A stretch of DNA of 64,000 bases from contig NC_049988.1 in the NCBI RefSeq assembly GCF_000003815.2, forward strand, positions 11,391,732 to 11,455,731, in the 5' to 3' direction. Position 1 is the stretch's first letter. Each line of letters begins with the position of its first letter. The notes under the pieces were generated by a model. That model worked only from the letters and a program-made list of their open reading frames with translations. It did no database searches and was not told where the DNA came from. Shown piece by piece: positions 1 to 10,244 of the stretch. The translations under genes and the position numbers were made by a program. The DNA comes from Branchiostoma floridae (Eukaryota; Chordata; Leptocardii; Amphioxiformes; Branchiostomatidae).

Positions 1-231
1 CGCCCTCGTTGGTCTTAATCTTCTGCCATTATCCATTAACCATTATGGTTTGGATAATGGTCCTACTCGGCCGGCTGACTCCCCTAGCGTACTATTGACT
101 CTATTTGACCAATTTCTACAATTAGACCACCGATCCACGTAGCCTGGTAGAGGCTAATAGTAAGGTTCTATAGGCGGTTCCAACGTTTCGTTTTCTATCA
201 GACACCATCATCAGGGTAGAATCTTGTTGTG
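1..231. other. Left edge, no feature seen
   Basis: No convincing coding, repeat or RNA signal is visible. It lies downstream (in minus-strand sense) of the decayed finger tail of ZNF gene A and may be 3' flank. Confidence 0.4.
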
Positions 232-829
232 CAGTTCTGTTTCCGTGTCCAGCAGAAAAGTCACATTACATGTAGTAGGGTTTGACACCGGTAAGTTTTC
301 TTTGGTGTACAGTTAAGTGGGACTTCTTTACTGCCCTGTATCCGAACACATCACACAGATATGGTTTGTTACCTTGTGTGTTGTGCCATATGCTGGTTCG
401 CATACTTTCCGTGCAGCAGAATAGTCGCATAGAACACATTTCTTCTAAGGTTTCTCACAGGTATGTTTTCTTTGGTGTACAGTTAAGTGTGGTTTCTTAA
501 CTGCCAGCAAGCGCACTTCCCGCACACATAAGGGTCCGTTACATCAAGGAGCTTTCACATGTGTGCTGGTCTAGAGACTCTTGCCGAGTAGCAGAATAGT
601 CGCACATGTCACATTTCTAAGATTCCTCGCCGGTATGTTTCCTTAAATGTACAGTTAAGTGAGGCTTCTTAACTGTTCTGTAACCGCACTTCTCAAGGGT
701 TTCTTGCCTGTGTACGTCGTCATGTGTTGGTCTAGATAGCTTTTCTGTCCAGCAGAATAGTCGCATTTGTCACATTTGTCGAGTTTCTCACCGGTGTGTT
801 TTCTTTGGTGTAGAGTTAATTGTGACTTC
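232..829 (-). pseudogene. Decayed C2H2 finger tail downstream of ZNF gene A
   Basis: Read on the minus strand directly after the gene A stop codon, this stretch still holds about five C2H2 finger units. Recognisable pieces include CDMCDYSATR, LTVHLRKHTGE and KCGYRTVKK, interrupted by stop codons and frame changes. Finger spacing and linkers are preserved well enough to show it was once coding. The simplest reading is that the ancestral protein was longer and a stop near 830 removed the last fingers, which now decay as 3' UTR. It could instead be a separate ZNF pseudogene abutting gene A. Confidence 0.7.
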
Positions 830-3800
830 TTAACAATTCTTGCCGGTATGCTTTCTTAGATGTACAGTTAAGTTATATTTCTTAACTGTTCGGTAACCAC
901 ACTCCTCACACATATACGGCTTGTCGCCAGTGTGCTTCGTCGCGTGCTGGTTTAACTGTTTTTTCCCTACAGTAGAATAATCGCATAGGTCACATTTGTA
1001 GGGTTTGTCACCGGTATGTCTTTTTAAGTGTACAAGTAGGTCAGAGTTGTAAGCTGTCGTATACCCGCACTGCTCACACAAGTAAGGTTTGTTACCCGTA
1101 TGCTTTGCCATGTGCTCGTCTAAATGTGCTTTCCGTGCTGTGGAATAGTCGCACTGGTCGCACTTGTAGGGCTTTTCGCCTGTATGCGTCCTCATGTGGC
1201 TTGAGAGGTCAGACATTTTAGCAGCCATGAATCCACATTTCTCACACATGTAGGGTTTCTCACCGGTGTGTTTTCTCATATGTCTGACTAGGTTAGATTT
1301 TGCAGCCGCCCTGAACTCGCACTGTCCGCACTTGTAGGGTTTCTCGCCAGTGTGTTTAGCCATGTGTTGGTCTAAATTCTTTTTCCACGCAGCAACATAG
1401 TCGCACTGGTCACATTTATAGGGTTTCTCACCTGCATGATTTCTCAAATGCTTGGTAAGGTTACCTTTAGTAGCTGTCCTGAACTCGCACTGTCCGCACT
1501 TGTAGGGTTTCTCGCCAGTGTGTTTAGCCATGTGTTGGTCTAAATTTTTTTTCCACGATGCAGAATATTCGCACAGGTCACATTTATAGGGTTTCTCACT
1601 TGTGTGTTTTCTCAGATGTCTTGTTAGTTCAAATTTAGCAGCAGTTCGGAACTCGCACTCTCCACATTTGTAGGGTTTCTCGCCAGTGTGGTGTGACATG
1701 TGTAGGACTAAACTCTTTTTCCACGCAGAAGAAAAGTCGCACTGGTCACATTTATAGGATTTCCCAGCTGTATGTGTTTTCATATGCATCGATAGATCAG
1801 ACCTATCTACTGCCGTGTACCCGCTATCTCCACACAGAGAGGTTTTCTCACCACCATGTTTTAACATGTGTGTCCTTAGATTACTTTTCTTTGCAGAGGA
1901 ATAGTCACACTGGTCACATTTGTGAGGTTTCTCACCTGTATGTTTTGTCATATGTCTGGTTAGTTCATATTTAGTAGCAGTTCTGTACTCGCACTCACCA
2001 CATTTGTAGGGTTTCTCGCCAGTGTGTCGCACCATGTGTAGGACTAAACTCTTTTTCCACGCAGAAGAAAAGTCGCACTGGTCACATTTAAAGGATGTCC
2101 CGGCTGTATGTCTTTTCATATGCATCGACAGATCAGACCTATCAAATGCCTTGTACCCTTGTTTCTCACCACCATGTTTCAACATGTGTGTCCTTAGATT
2201 ACTTTTCTTTGCAGAGGAATAGTCACACTGGTCACATTTGTGAGGTTTCTCACCTGTATGCTTTGTCATATGTCTGGTAAGTTCATATTTAGCAGCAGTT
2301 GTGAACCCGCACTCTCCACATTTGTACGGTTTCTCGCCATTGTGTCGCACCATGTGTAGGACTAAACTCTTTTTCCACGCAGAAGAAAAGTCGCACTGGT
2401 CACATTTATAGGATTTCCCAGCTGTATGTGTTTTCATGTGCATCGACAGATCAGACCTATCAAATGCATTGTACCCTTGTTTCTCACCACCATGTTTTAA
2501 CATGTGTGTCCTTAGATTACTTTTCTTTGCAGAGGAATAGTCACACTGGTCACATTTGTGAGGTTTCTCACCTGTATGCTTTGTCATGTGTCTGGTTAGT
2601 TCATATTTAGCAGCAGTTGTGAACCCGCATTCTTCACACTTGTAGGGTTTATCACCGGTGTGGTGTGACATGTGTAGGATTAAACTCTTTTTCCACGCAG
2701 AAGAAAAGTCGCACTGGTCGCATTTGTAGGGCTTCTCAGCCGCATGTCTTTTCATATGCATTGCTAGGTGAGACCTATCAGTTGTTCTGTACCCGCACTC
2801 TTCACATATGCAGAGATTCTCATCACCATGTTTCAACATGTGTGCCCTTAGATGATCCTTCTGTGCAGAGGAATAGTCACACTGGTCACATTTGTGAAGT
2901 TTCTCACCCGTATCATGTGTATGTTTCTTCATATGTCTGGTTAGCTCATATTTAGCAGCAGTTCTGTACCCGCACTCTCCACACTTGTAGGGTTTCTCGC
3001 CGGTGTGATGTGACATGTGTAGGACTAAACTCTTTTTCCACGCAGAAGAATAGTCGCACTGGTCGCATTTGTAGGGTTTCTCACCTGTATGTTTCTTCAT
3101 ATGCTTAGATAGGTCAGACCTATCACCCGCCGAGTACCCGCACTCTCCACAAAGAAAGGGTGTCTCTCCATGTTTAAATATGTGTTTCTTTAGATTGTCC
3201 TTACTTGCGGAGGAATAGTCACACTTGTCACATTTGTGAGGTCTCTTACCTGTATGTTTTCTCATATGTCTGACTAGGTCGTGTTTAGCGGCAGTTCTGA
3301 ACTCGCACTCTCCACACTTGTAGGGTTTCTTACCAGTGTGGTGTGACATATGTAGGACTAAACTCTTTTTCCACGCAGACGAATAGTCGCACTGATCACA
3401 TTTGTAGGGTTTCTCACCTGTATGTTTCTTCATATGCTGGGACAGGTCAGACCTACTTACCGTCCTGTGCCCACACTCCCCGCACATGTAGGGTTTTGTG
3501 CGTTTAGCCTTCCGTTTCTTTAAACTTGTTCTGGATTGTGAAGAAAAGTCGCATTCGTCACTACTGTACGACTTCTCCGTCGTCTTGTGTAAAGAACCCT
3601 TATTTGTAGTGGATGAACCAGCGGTATCTGCTGCATCATGGACCTCCATCCGCCTAGCTTGGACACCAGCCATATAAGTGTCACTCTGCACCCTAACGAC
3701 TGCTGCATTGCCAACTGAGGCTACCATCTGGCCTGTATGGTGCTGTACATGTGCCTGTGGTGTGGCTCCTCTCTTCTCAGACTGGTTGGAAGTCGCACCG

Positions 3801-3949
3801 TGCGTTTCCTCCCACAGAATTGCCTGTTCCTCGCCCTGCTGCCTTTCCGTGTTTTCTCCATCGTTCCCAGGATGCCCTGCACCATGGTTTGGTCCTTCCA
3901 TTTCTTCATCGTTCCCAGGATGCCCTGCACCACTGCTTGGTTCTTCCAT
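830..3949 (-). CDS. C2H2 zinc-finger protein, 32 finger units (gene A)
   Basis: This 1039-residue protein is predicted to be a nuclear DNA-binding regulator; its target is unknown. The N terminus (about 1-140) is acidic with two GAGHPGN repeats and no KRAB, SCAN or BTB domain. A first finger near 145 has lost ligands (C to S, H to R). About 32 further units with TGEKP-like linkers follow; three (the GYNAFDRSDL, GYKAFDRSDL and GDSGYTAVDRSDL units) lack one or both cysteines. Fingers alternate GECGYRT and DQCDYS types, and a four-finger block recurs through the first two thirds. The ATG lies 3 nt after a splice acceptor (CTTTCAG then AAATGG); the intron is 3952-4918 and the first exon, ending at 4919, is non-coding. 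Coding is confined to one exon. The finger array is certain; the start is well supported by the identical arrangement in genes B and C. Confidence 0.9.
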   Translation of the reverse strand: MEEPSSGAGHPGNDEEMEGPNHGAGHPGNDGENTERQQGEEQAILWEETHGATSNQSEKRGATPQAHVQHHTGQMVASVGNAAVVRVQSDTYMAGVQARRMEVHDAADTAGSSTTNKGSLHKTTEKSYSSDECDFSSQSRTSLKKRKAKRTKPYMCGECGHRTVSRSDLSQHMKKHTGEKPYKCDQCDYSSAWKKSLVLHMSHHTGKKPYKCGECEFRTAAKHDLVRHMRKHTGKRPHKCDKCDYSSASKDNLKKHIFKHGETPFLCGECGYSAGDRSDLSKHMKKHTGEKPYKCDQCDYSSAWKKSLVLHMSHHTGEKPYKCGECGYRTAAKYELTRHMKKHTHDTGEKLHKCDQCDYSSAQKDHLRAHMLKHGDENLCICEECGYRTTDRSHLAMHMKRHAAEKPYKCDQCDFSSAWKKSLILHMSHHTGDKPYKCEECGFTTAAKYELTRHMTKHTGEKPHKCDQCDYSSAKKSNLRTHMLKHGGEKQGYNAFDRSDLSMHMKTHTAGKSYKCDQCDFSSAWKKSLVLHMVRHNGEKPYKCGECGFTTAAKYELTRHMTKHTGEKPHKCDQCDYSSAKKSNLRTHMLKHGGEKQGYKAFDRSDLSMHMKRHTAGTSFKCDQCDFSSAWKKSLVLHMVRHTGEKPYKCGECEYRTATKYELTRHMTKHTGEKPHKCDQCDYSSAKKSNLRTHMLKHGGEKTSLCGDSGYTAVDRSDLSMHMKTHTAGKSYKCDQCDFSSAWKKSLVLHMSHHTGEKPYKCGECEFRTAAKFELTRHLRKHTSEKPYKCDLCEYSASWKKNLDQHMAKHTGEKPYKCGQCEFRTATKGNLTKHLRNHAGEKPYKCDQCDYVAAWKKNLDQHMAKHTGEKPYKCGQCEFRAAAKSNLVRHMRKHTGEKPYMCEKCGFMAAKMSDLSSHMRTHTGEKPYKCDQCDYSTARKAHLDEHMAKHTGNKPYLCEQCGYTTAYNSDLLVHLKRHTGDKPYKCDLCDYSTVGKKQLNQHATKHTGDKPYMCEECGYRTVKKYNLTVHLRKHTGKNC

Positions 3950-3951
3950 TT

Positions 3952-4918
3952 CTGAAAGTAAAATATGAAAGCGACATTTCTAATAATTTCAACCATACTT
4001 TCGTCCGTGTTAAGTAACTATCACCGTGTATAATCAGGCATTATGGCATTGACCCCAGGTTTTCGATTTCATAAGTAACTGCCCTGTTGAAAACAATTTG
4101 TGAATAGAAAGTTAGGATAAAGCTGGTTAAACAGTTAAAGACAAAGGTGGGCGAACTGGAGCGGGGTGAAAACAGCTTGAAGCTACAACCAAGGCAATCC
4201 TCGGGCTACCATCATGTATGGCTCTAAGATAACAGTGAAAGCAACATGTTGTGATAAAAAAAAGAAAACACCTCATTGTAATATTTTAATCATCAATTCA
4301 ATGAATAAATCAGTAATCAAAGTCAATATTTAAGTGATATGTAATGCTATGACTTGCATTGTAAGCAGACCACAGGAAGAGTAGTGTACAACACTTATGG
4401 AGACCCAAATAAAAAACACAATACTAGCCTGCTGCCCTTATACATACACACACACACACATACATACAAAGAGCTGCAAATACATGCACACACACACACA
4501 CACAAAAGCACACTGTGAGGCATAGAGAGGTACACATACACGCACGCGGTCTCTCTCTCTCTCTCACAGAGTTGCACATGTACGCACGCACAAACATATT
4601 CTCTATCTCACTCACTCATATGTATACACAAAGCTGCCAAACATATACACACACGGACATAGAATGATAGATGACTTACCGTGCCTTACAATATACCAAG
4701 GACTGAATGAGGTTTTATCAAACCTCTTTGAATATACCAAGACTTTTTCCTAACCATATAAAAAATAAGGATATCTCATAATAGACAAGTCGAAAAGCCC
4801 CCCTCCCCCTTACATGCCGAACACTAGCAATAATTTCTTCCAGTAAACAAATCTTTGTTCTCTTACTACTCAAGAATTAGCAAATCTGGGGTAAGAAAAA
4901 TGTTGATAAATGGCTTAC
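3952..4918 (-). other. 5' UTR intron of gene A with CA/CT microsatellites
   Basis: On the minus strand it begins GTAAGCC and ends CTTTCAG. It contains CA-rich tracts around 4441-4504 and 4620-4660 and a CT tract near 4550-4566. No gene is seen. Confidence 0.7.
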
Positions 4919-5093
4919 CTGCCGGTTTATGGTTCTGCTAACTTGCGGAGATGTTGTTTTGTCGTAAAAAATAGCGATGGACTGCAAAGGAAAGATGATC
5001 TGCCAAACCAAAATGGCGGAGGAGAAACTGACCCCGCTGGTCTTGTGAGGTCGAAGGTTAAAGTTCTTATTGTATGCTAGTACCTGATTACCC
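4919..5093 (-). promoter_or_regulatory. Promoter and non-coding exon 1 of gene A
   Basis: The minus strand shows, 5' to 3', GGGTAATCAGG (5082-5093), a degenerate direct repeat of nuclear-receptor-like half sites (5048-5065), the YY1-like CCGCCATTTTGG (about 5008-5019) and an exon ending CAG before GTAAG. The same ordered module precedes the other ZNF genes here. The transcription start is not known; in other genomes such YY1 sites sit just downstream of it. Confidence 0.7.
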
Positions 5094-5984
5094 ACCGCCG
5101 GTATTACCTATACAGCACTAACTTGTAATGACAATTAATTTGTAAGCATGTACGAAAGTCATACAAGATTAAACCAGTATAACTTACTAGTATTACTCCC
5201 CTAAAAGGATGCTTTTTATTGTATATACATTATTTTCACTAATTGGCACCTTTTCTTCTTGTTTTTGTTTTGTTACACCTTTGGAGGAAATTCGTGCGAA
5301 AATTGCCTTACATACTGATTAAGAAACCTTACTTTCCGTACTCATACATGAATATTCGGAAGTCACGTGTATGATTCGTTGATAAAAGAATTCGTTGATT
5401 AAAGAATGGATATATTTTCTGCAGTTAATCGTTGACCTTGCAAAAGTAACTGTACTTGTTGTCGTGCCAATAAAGGTGTCCATTGATCTACTGATTTCTA
5501 TAACCAAATAAATTCACATTTACATTGTAAACTATCCTTATATTGTGCACATAAAAAGCATTCATCGATATCACGAACATTTCAAACAGCTTTGTTTTAT
5601 TTTTCAATATCATGTCGTCATAATGCACTTCTGATAATCTATGATAAAAACATAACCTATCAATGTTATAAATGATGTAATAAAACTTAATAACGCATAC
5701 GTTAATGACGCAGTGTTATACGTGATGTGTAGTCTACACATAACAGAGAAATAACCAAACCAATCCAACTTGAAATGTTTTGAACGTCAAACTCAGAGTG
5801 CTTTATGTGCGATTAAGAAGGACCTAACAACCGTTCTGCAGTGCCAAAACAACGCGCTCGGATGTCTGCCATATTGTAAAATCATGGCCTAACCAACACT
5901 ATATACAATAGATGGGACTTGTGAGTGGATAAGGCCATTTACATCGAACTGTCCAGTTGAACAGAGACGGGGGGTGACATAGGT
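5094..5984. other. Spacer between gene A promoter and gene B tail
   Basis: AT-rich spacer without an ORF of note. It is probably partly gene B 3' UTR: around 5690-5740 the text resembles the 3' flanks of genes C and E (phrases like GTTATACGTGATGT). No TE boundaries were recognised. Confidence 0.4.
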
Positions 5985-6350
5985 TACAGGCGACTGGTTG
6001 CTGTCTCGTAAGGTTAGGGTAGATCTGACGGCAGTTCTGTACCCACAATCCCCCCAGGAATTAACTAACCTTGTCTTTCTATTTTCTTTTACAGTTTTAG
6101 ACTGTTGGCGTATGCAGCTGAATAGTCACATGTATGGGGTTACTCGCTGGTATGTTTTCTTTGGTGTACAGTTAAATGAGACAACTTAAATGCCTTGTTA
6201 CCTGTTGGGTCACATACTCTTTCTGTGCAACAGAATAGTAGCATAGGCCACATTTCTAAGGTTTCTCACCGGTATGTTTCCTTAAATGTGCAGTTAAGTG
6301 AGACTTGTTCATTGTTCCATAACCACACTCCGCAAATACAAAAAGGGTTT
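5985..6350 (-). pseudogene. Decayed finger tail downstream of gene B
   Basis: After the gene B stop, the minus strand keeps finger-like text: a GYGTMNKSHLTAHLRKHTG-like unit, a CDYSVAQKE-like unit and a final degraded GYRTAVRSTL-like unit, with stops and indels. This is the same pattern as below gene A, consistent with loss of C-terminal fingers from a longer array. Confidence 0.6.
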
Positions 6351-8459
6351 CTAGCCTGTGTGCGTTGCCATGTGAGCAGCTAAACTTCGTTTCCGTGCAG
6401 CAGAATAGTTGCATATGTCACATTTGTAGGGCTTCTCCCCGGTGTGTTTTCTTAGGTGTGCAGTTAGTTGAGACTTGCTAACTGTTCCGTAACCGCACTC
6501 CTCACACATGTAGGGTTTCTCACCTGTGTGCGTCGTCATGTGTTCGTCGACATGACTTTTTCGTGCAGCAGAATAGTCGCACTGGCCACATTTGTAGGGT
6601 TTCTCACCGGTGTGTTTTCTTTGGTGTACAGTGAAGTCAGATTTCTTAACTGTCCTGAACCCGCACACCTCGCACATGAAGCGTTTGTCACCTGTGTGCT
6701 TTTCGCCGGTAATGCGTGCTGTATGTTTCTTCATGTGGCTTGATAGGTCAGTCCTGCAACCAGTCATGTATCCACATTTCTCACACATGTATTTACAGGG
6801 TTTCTCACTCGTATGTTGAGACATGTGTAAGACTAAACTCGCTTTCCATGCAGTCGAATAGTCGCACTGATCACAATTGTAGTGCTTCTCACCATGATGT
6901 CTAAACATGTGTTTCTTTAGATCACCCTTCCGAGCAGAGGAATAGTCACACTGATCACATTTATAGGGTTTCTCACCTGTATGTTTTCTCATATGCATGG
7001 CAAGGTTAGCTTTAGTAGCTGTCCTGTGCTCGCACTGATCACATTTGTGAGGTTTCTCACCTGTGTGGGTTCTCAAATGCTTGGTGAGGTTATTTTTCAC
7101 CGCCGTCTTGTACTCGCACTCTCCACACTTGTAGGATTTGTTTCCAGCGTGTACTAACCTGTGCCGGGCTAAACTCTCTCTCCACGCAGAGGAAAAGTCG
7201 CACTGGTCGCATTCATAGGATTTCCTATCTGTATGTCTTTTCATATGCATGGATAGATTAGAACTATAAATTGTCTTGAACCCGCACTCTTCACACAAAA
7301 AGGGTGTTTCACCACCATGTTTCAACATGTGTCTCTTTAGATGTCCCTTCTGTGCAAAGGCACAGTCGCACTGATCACATTTGTGTGGCTTCTCGCCTGT
7401 ATGTTTTCTCAAATGCTTGGTGAGGTTATTTTTCACAGCCGTCTTGTACTCGCACTCTCCACACTTGTAGGATTTGTTTCCAGCGTGTACTAACAAGTGT
7501 CGGGCTAAACTCTCTCTCCAAGCAGAAGAAAAGTCGCACTGGTCGCATTCATAGGATTTCCCATCTGTATGTCTTTTCATATGCATCGATAGATTAGAAC
7601 TGTAAATTGTCTTGAACCCGCACTCTTCACACAGAAAGGGTTTCTCACCACCATGTTTCAACATGTGTTTCGTTAGACTATACTTTCTTGCAGAGGCATA
7701 ATTACACTGGTCACATTTGTGAGGTTTCTCACCTGTATGTTTTCTCATATGTCTGACTAGCTCATATTTAGCAGCCGTCCTGAATTCGCACTCTCCACAC
7801 ATGAAAGGTTTCTCGCCAGTATGTCGTGAAATGTGTAGGGCTAAACTCTCTTTCCACGCAGAAGAAAAGTCGCACTGGTCACATTTGTAGGGATTCTCAC
7901 CTGTATGTCTTTTCATATGGTTGGACAGGTTAGCCATACTTACCGTCCTGTATCCGCACTCTCCACATTTGAAGGGTTTTGTGTGCTTAGCCTTGTGTTT
8001 CTTTAAACTTGCTCTAGATTGCGAAGAAAAGGCGCACTCCTCGCAACTATACGACTTCTCTGTCGTCTTGTGTAAAGAACCCTTATCTACAGGTACATGT
8101 GCCTGTGGTGTGGCTCCTCTCTCCTCATGTGCCGCATCGTGCCCCTCTGTCTTCCTAGCCTGGACGCCAGCCATGGCAGAGTCACTCTGCTCCCCAATGA
8201 CTGCTCCAGTGCCAACTGTTACTAACAAGGCTACCGTCTGGCCTGTATGGGGCTGTACATGTACCTGCGGTGTGGCTCCTCTCTCCTCAGACTGGTTGGA
8301 AGCCGTACCTTGGAATTCCTCCCACAGAATTTCCTGTCCCTCGTCCTGCTGCCTTTCTGTGTCTTCTTCATAGTTCCCAGGATGCCATGCACCACAGCTT
8401 GGTTCTTCCATTTCTTCCTCGTTCCCAGGATGCCCTGCACCAAAGGTTATATCTTCCAT
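6351..8459 (-). CDS. C2H2 zinc-finger protein, 20 fingers (gene B)
   Basis: This 702-residue predicted nuclear DNA-binding protein is a paralogue of gene A. The N terminus repeats the GAGHPGN motif, then follows a GATPQVHV segment that recurs as GATPQAHV. The first finger (SYSCEECAFSSQSR) keeps all four ligands, unlike its counterpart in gene A. About 19 more fingers follow. Fingers 5-8 and 9-12 are near copies (FLCEECGFKTIYSSNL, YECDQCDFSSAWRESL, YKCGECEYKTAVKNNL), again a four-finger repeat. The stop comes directly after ...MATHTG, inside what would be the next linker, so the array looks C-terminally truncated. The ATG lies 3 nt after a CCACACAG acceptor; the intron is 8462-8925. Confidence 0.9.
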   Translation of the reverse strand: MEDITFGAGHPGNEEEMEEPSCGAWHPGNYEEDTERQQDEGQEILWEEFQGTASNQSEERGATPQVHVQPHTGQTVALLVTVGTGAVIGEQSDSAMAGVQARKTEGHDAAHEERGATPQAHVPVDKGSLHKTTEKSYSCEECAFSSQSRASLKKHKAKHTKPFKCGECGYRTVSMANLSNHMKRHTGENPYKCDQCDFSSAWKESLALHISRHTGEKPFMCGECEFRTAAKYELVRHMRKHTGEKPHKCDQCNYASARKYSLTKHMLKHGGEKPFLCEECGFKTIYSSNLSMHMKRHTDGKSYECDQCDFSSAWRESLARHLLVHAGNKSYKCGECEYKTAVKNNLTKHLRKHTGEKPHKCDQCDCAFAQKGHLKRHMLKHGGETPFLCEECGFKTIYSSNLSMHMKRHTDRKSYECDQCDFSSAWRESLARHRLVHAGNKSYKCGECEYKTAVKNNLTKHLRTHTGEKPHKCDQCEHRTATKANLAMHMRKHTGEKPYKCDQCDYSSARKGDLKKHMFRHHGEKHYNCDQCDYSTAWKASLVLHMSQHTSEKPCKYMCEKCGYMTGCRTDLSSHMKKHTARITGEKHTGDKRFMCEVCGFRTVKKSDFTVHQRKHTGEKPYKCGQCDYSAARKSHVDEHMTTHTGEKPYMCEECGYGTVSKSQLTAHLRKHTGEKPYKCDICNYSAARKRSLAAHMATHTG

Positions 8460-8461
8460 TT

Positions 8462-8925
8462 CTGTGTGGCAAAAATAAGAAGCAAAATAATCTACAGTGT
8501 GGATAAGTACACCTACATTGACGTTTGGGTTAAGCTACCATCACAGCGTACAGTTGGACATCATTTATTGAGAAATTTGTCTCACTCACTGGCAAACATA
8601 CAGAGCTACCAACACGGTATTCACCAACACACATGGATACACACACAGACACGCGCGCACGTACACACACACACGCATGCAAATAATTTGCCAAGACCCC
8701 AAGCCCCCATCATAATGATAAATGCTCAGAAATATTGTTAGCGTGTATCATACCGCATTGTCTATATAATAAACACTTATTGTCTATAGATAAACAAACT
8801 CGTGCCCGCATGCCCCCCTCCCCTTACAAATCGAACACTAATTTTTCTCAAAACAAAACTGTTTTCTAGACAACCACTTAGATTCAGCACACCTAGACCT
8901 AATTATCAGTTAACCAATGCCTTAC
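8462..8925 (-). other. 5' UTR intron of gene B
   Basis: On the minus strand it starts GTAAGG and ends CCACACAG. It holds a CA-rich patch around 8630-8680. No gene is seen. Confidence 0.7.
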
Positions 8926-9085
8926 CTGAAAGTTTACGGCGTTGCAAAATTACTGAGATGTTGCGAAAATAGCGATGAACTGGAAAACAGTGATGCTCTG
9001 ACAAACCAAAATGGCGGTGAGAAAAACTAAAACCTTTAGCCCCAGAGGTCAAAGGTCAAAGTTGGCACTGTATACCTGATTACCC
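8926..9085 (-). promoter_or_regulatory. Promoter and non-coding exon 1 of gene B
   Basis: This is the cleanest copy of the family module. The plus strand shows CAAAATGGCGG at 9007-9017, the perfect direct repeat AGGTCAAAGGTCA (DR1 spacing) at 9046-9058 and CCTGATTACCCC near 9074-9085. A DR1 is the classic site of HNF4/RXR/COUP-TF-class receptors and CAAAATGGCGG is the classic YY1 site; their use here is inference. Exon 1 ends at a CAG/GTAAG donor. Confidence 0.75.
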
Positions 9086-9228
9086 CACACCGTACCACAA
9101 AACATACGACCAGGGCTACCCAGTGTAACGTATAACTTCACTACAAGGACGATTGTAATTATCAACTTTATTTTGTTTCATTTATATAAGGACACATTTT
9201 CATTGTTTTCGTTTGTTTTCATCTCTAA
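9086..9228. other. Short AT-rich spacer
   Basis: No coding or repeat signal is seen between the gene B promoter and the foldback element. Confidence 0.4.
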
Positions 9229-9411
9229 AGCAGAGGTTTGGCTCCGGCTGTTTTTTTAACGTTTTTTTAGTCGTTTTTATCGGGCTTTCTATTTTGTCAT
9301 TTTTCTTGAAGTACGATAGGTTTTGACACAGCAAGATAGAAAAAAAAATAGAAAGCCCGATAAAAACGACTAAAAAAAACGTTAAAAAACAACCGGAGCC
9401 TAACCTCTGCT
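9229..9411. mobile_element. Foldback/MITE-like inverted repeat
   Basis: Two near-perfect complementary arms, 9229-9295 and 9345-9411 (about 67 nt each), flank a 49-nt loop. The outer end reads AGCAGAGGTT(T/A)GGCTCCGG. It has no coding capacity and would form a long hairpin if transcribed. A target-site duplication was not resolved. Confidence 0.8.
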
Positions 9412-10244
9412 TGGAGAGTACTCTAAAGGACATTCACATTGTCATTAACTCTGATTATTACAACCGTACTTTAACATAGTTCATGTATGAATTACCCCAA
9501 ATAACATGGCGACGCAAAAATGCGAAGTTTTTAAAAAAATTTCTTTGATTAAATGATCGTTTGAATCAAATAGATACACATTTATATTGCAACGATATAG
9601 TGCATTGGATGAAATTGGTAAATAGCACGAAATTGTTTTTCAGACGACTCCGAAATTTACACAGAGCAAGCAGCTAATTTTATAGTAATAATGACAATAG
9701 TCTTTAATATATTTAATATGAACATAAACAATGTTTTGATATGGTGTAACTGAAATTAAGCAAGCATACAGACAATGATGGCGCAATGTTATACGTCATG
9801 TATAGTCTTTGAACTTTATCTATTACACCACTAAAATCCTGACGTGAGCTGGCGTATACACAGAACAGCACTGTAGAATATTAAACATTTGGCTATCAAA
9901 ATCGACCTAGTAATAGAACATACTTCAAAATCAATTAAACGTACTTAGATTACGAAACATCTAGAATTCTTGGTTATGAATCACTTCGGTCGATAATATG
10001 TAATCTTTATTGACACATAAAAAATACAGAGACTTGAGCAATGCAAATAAATGCACGTCGATACAAATGGAGCTATAGAAAACAGGAAAATTAATATATC
10101 AACATCACTACTTGTCCTAACGTCTAAACATCATATTCACCTATTTCTACACAGCAAGAGTTATCTTCTCTTAAAATACATCTAAATACTAGTATATCTA
10201 TAAGGTGGATTACAAAAAGTTGGTACCCTTTGTCTTACACTGTC
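9412..10244 (-). other. 3' flank / 3' UTR of gene C
   Basis: The minus strand carries AATAAA at about 10007-10012, some 230 nt past the gene C stop. The text from about 9740 is homologous to 18790-19340 beyond gene E (shared phrases GAGCTGGCGTAT and GTAATCTTTATTGACACA), showing a duplicated 3' end. Confidence 0.6.

Noticed and set aside
1693-2955. Plus-strand ORFs opposite the gene A fingers
   Set aside because: Antisense shadows of the repetitive finger codons, with the same period as the fingers.
830-3949. Finger array considered as CRISPR or satellite
   Set aside because: The 84-nt period is a coding C2H2 finger repeat with conserved C and H ligands.
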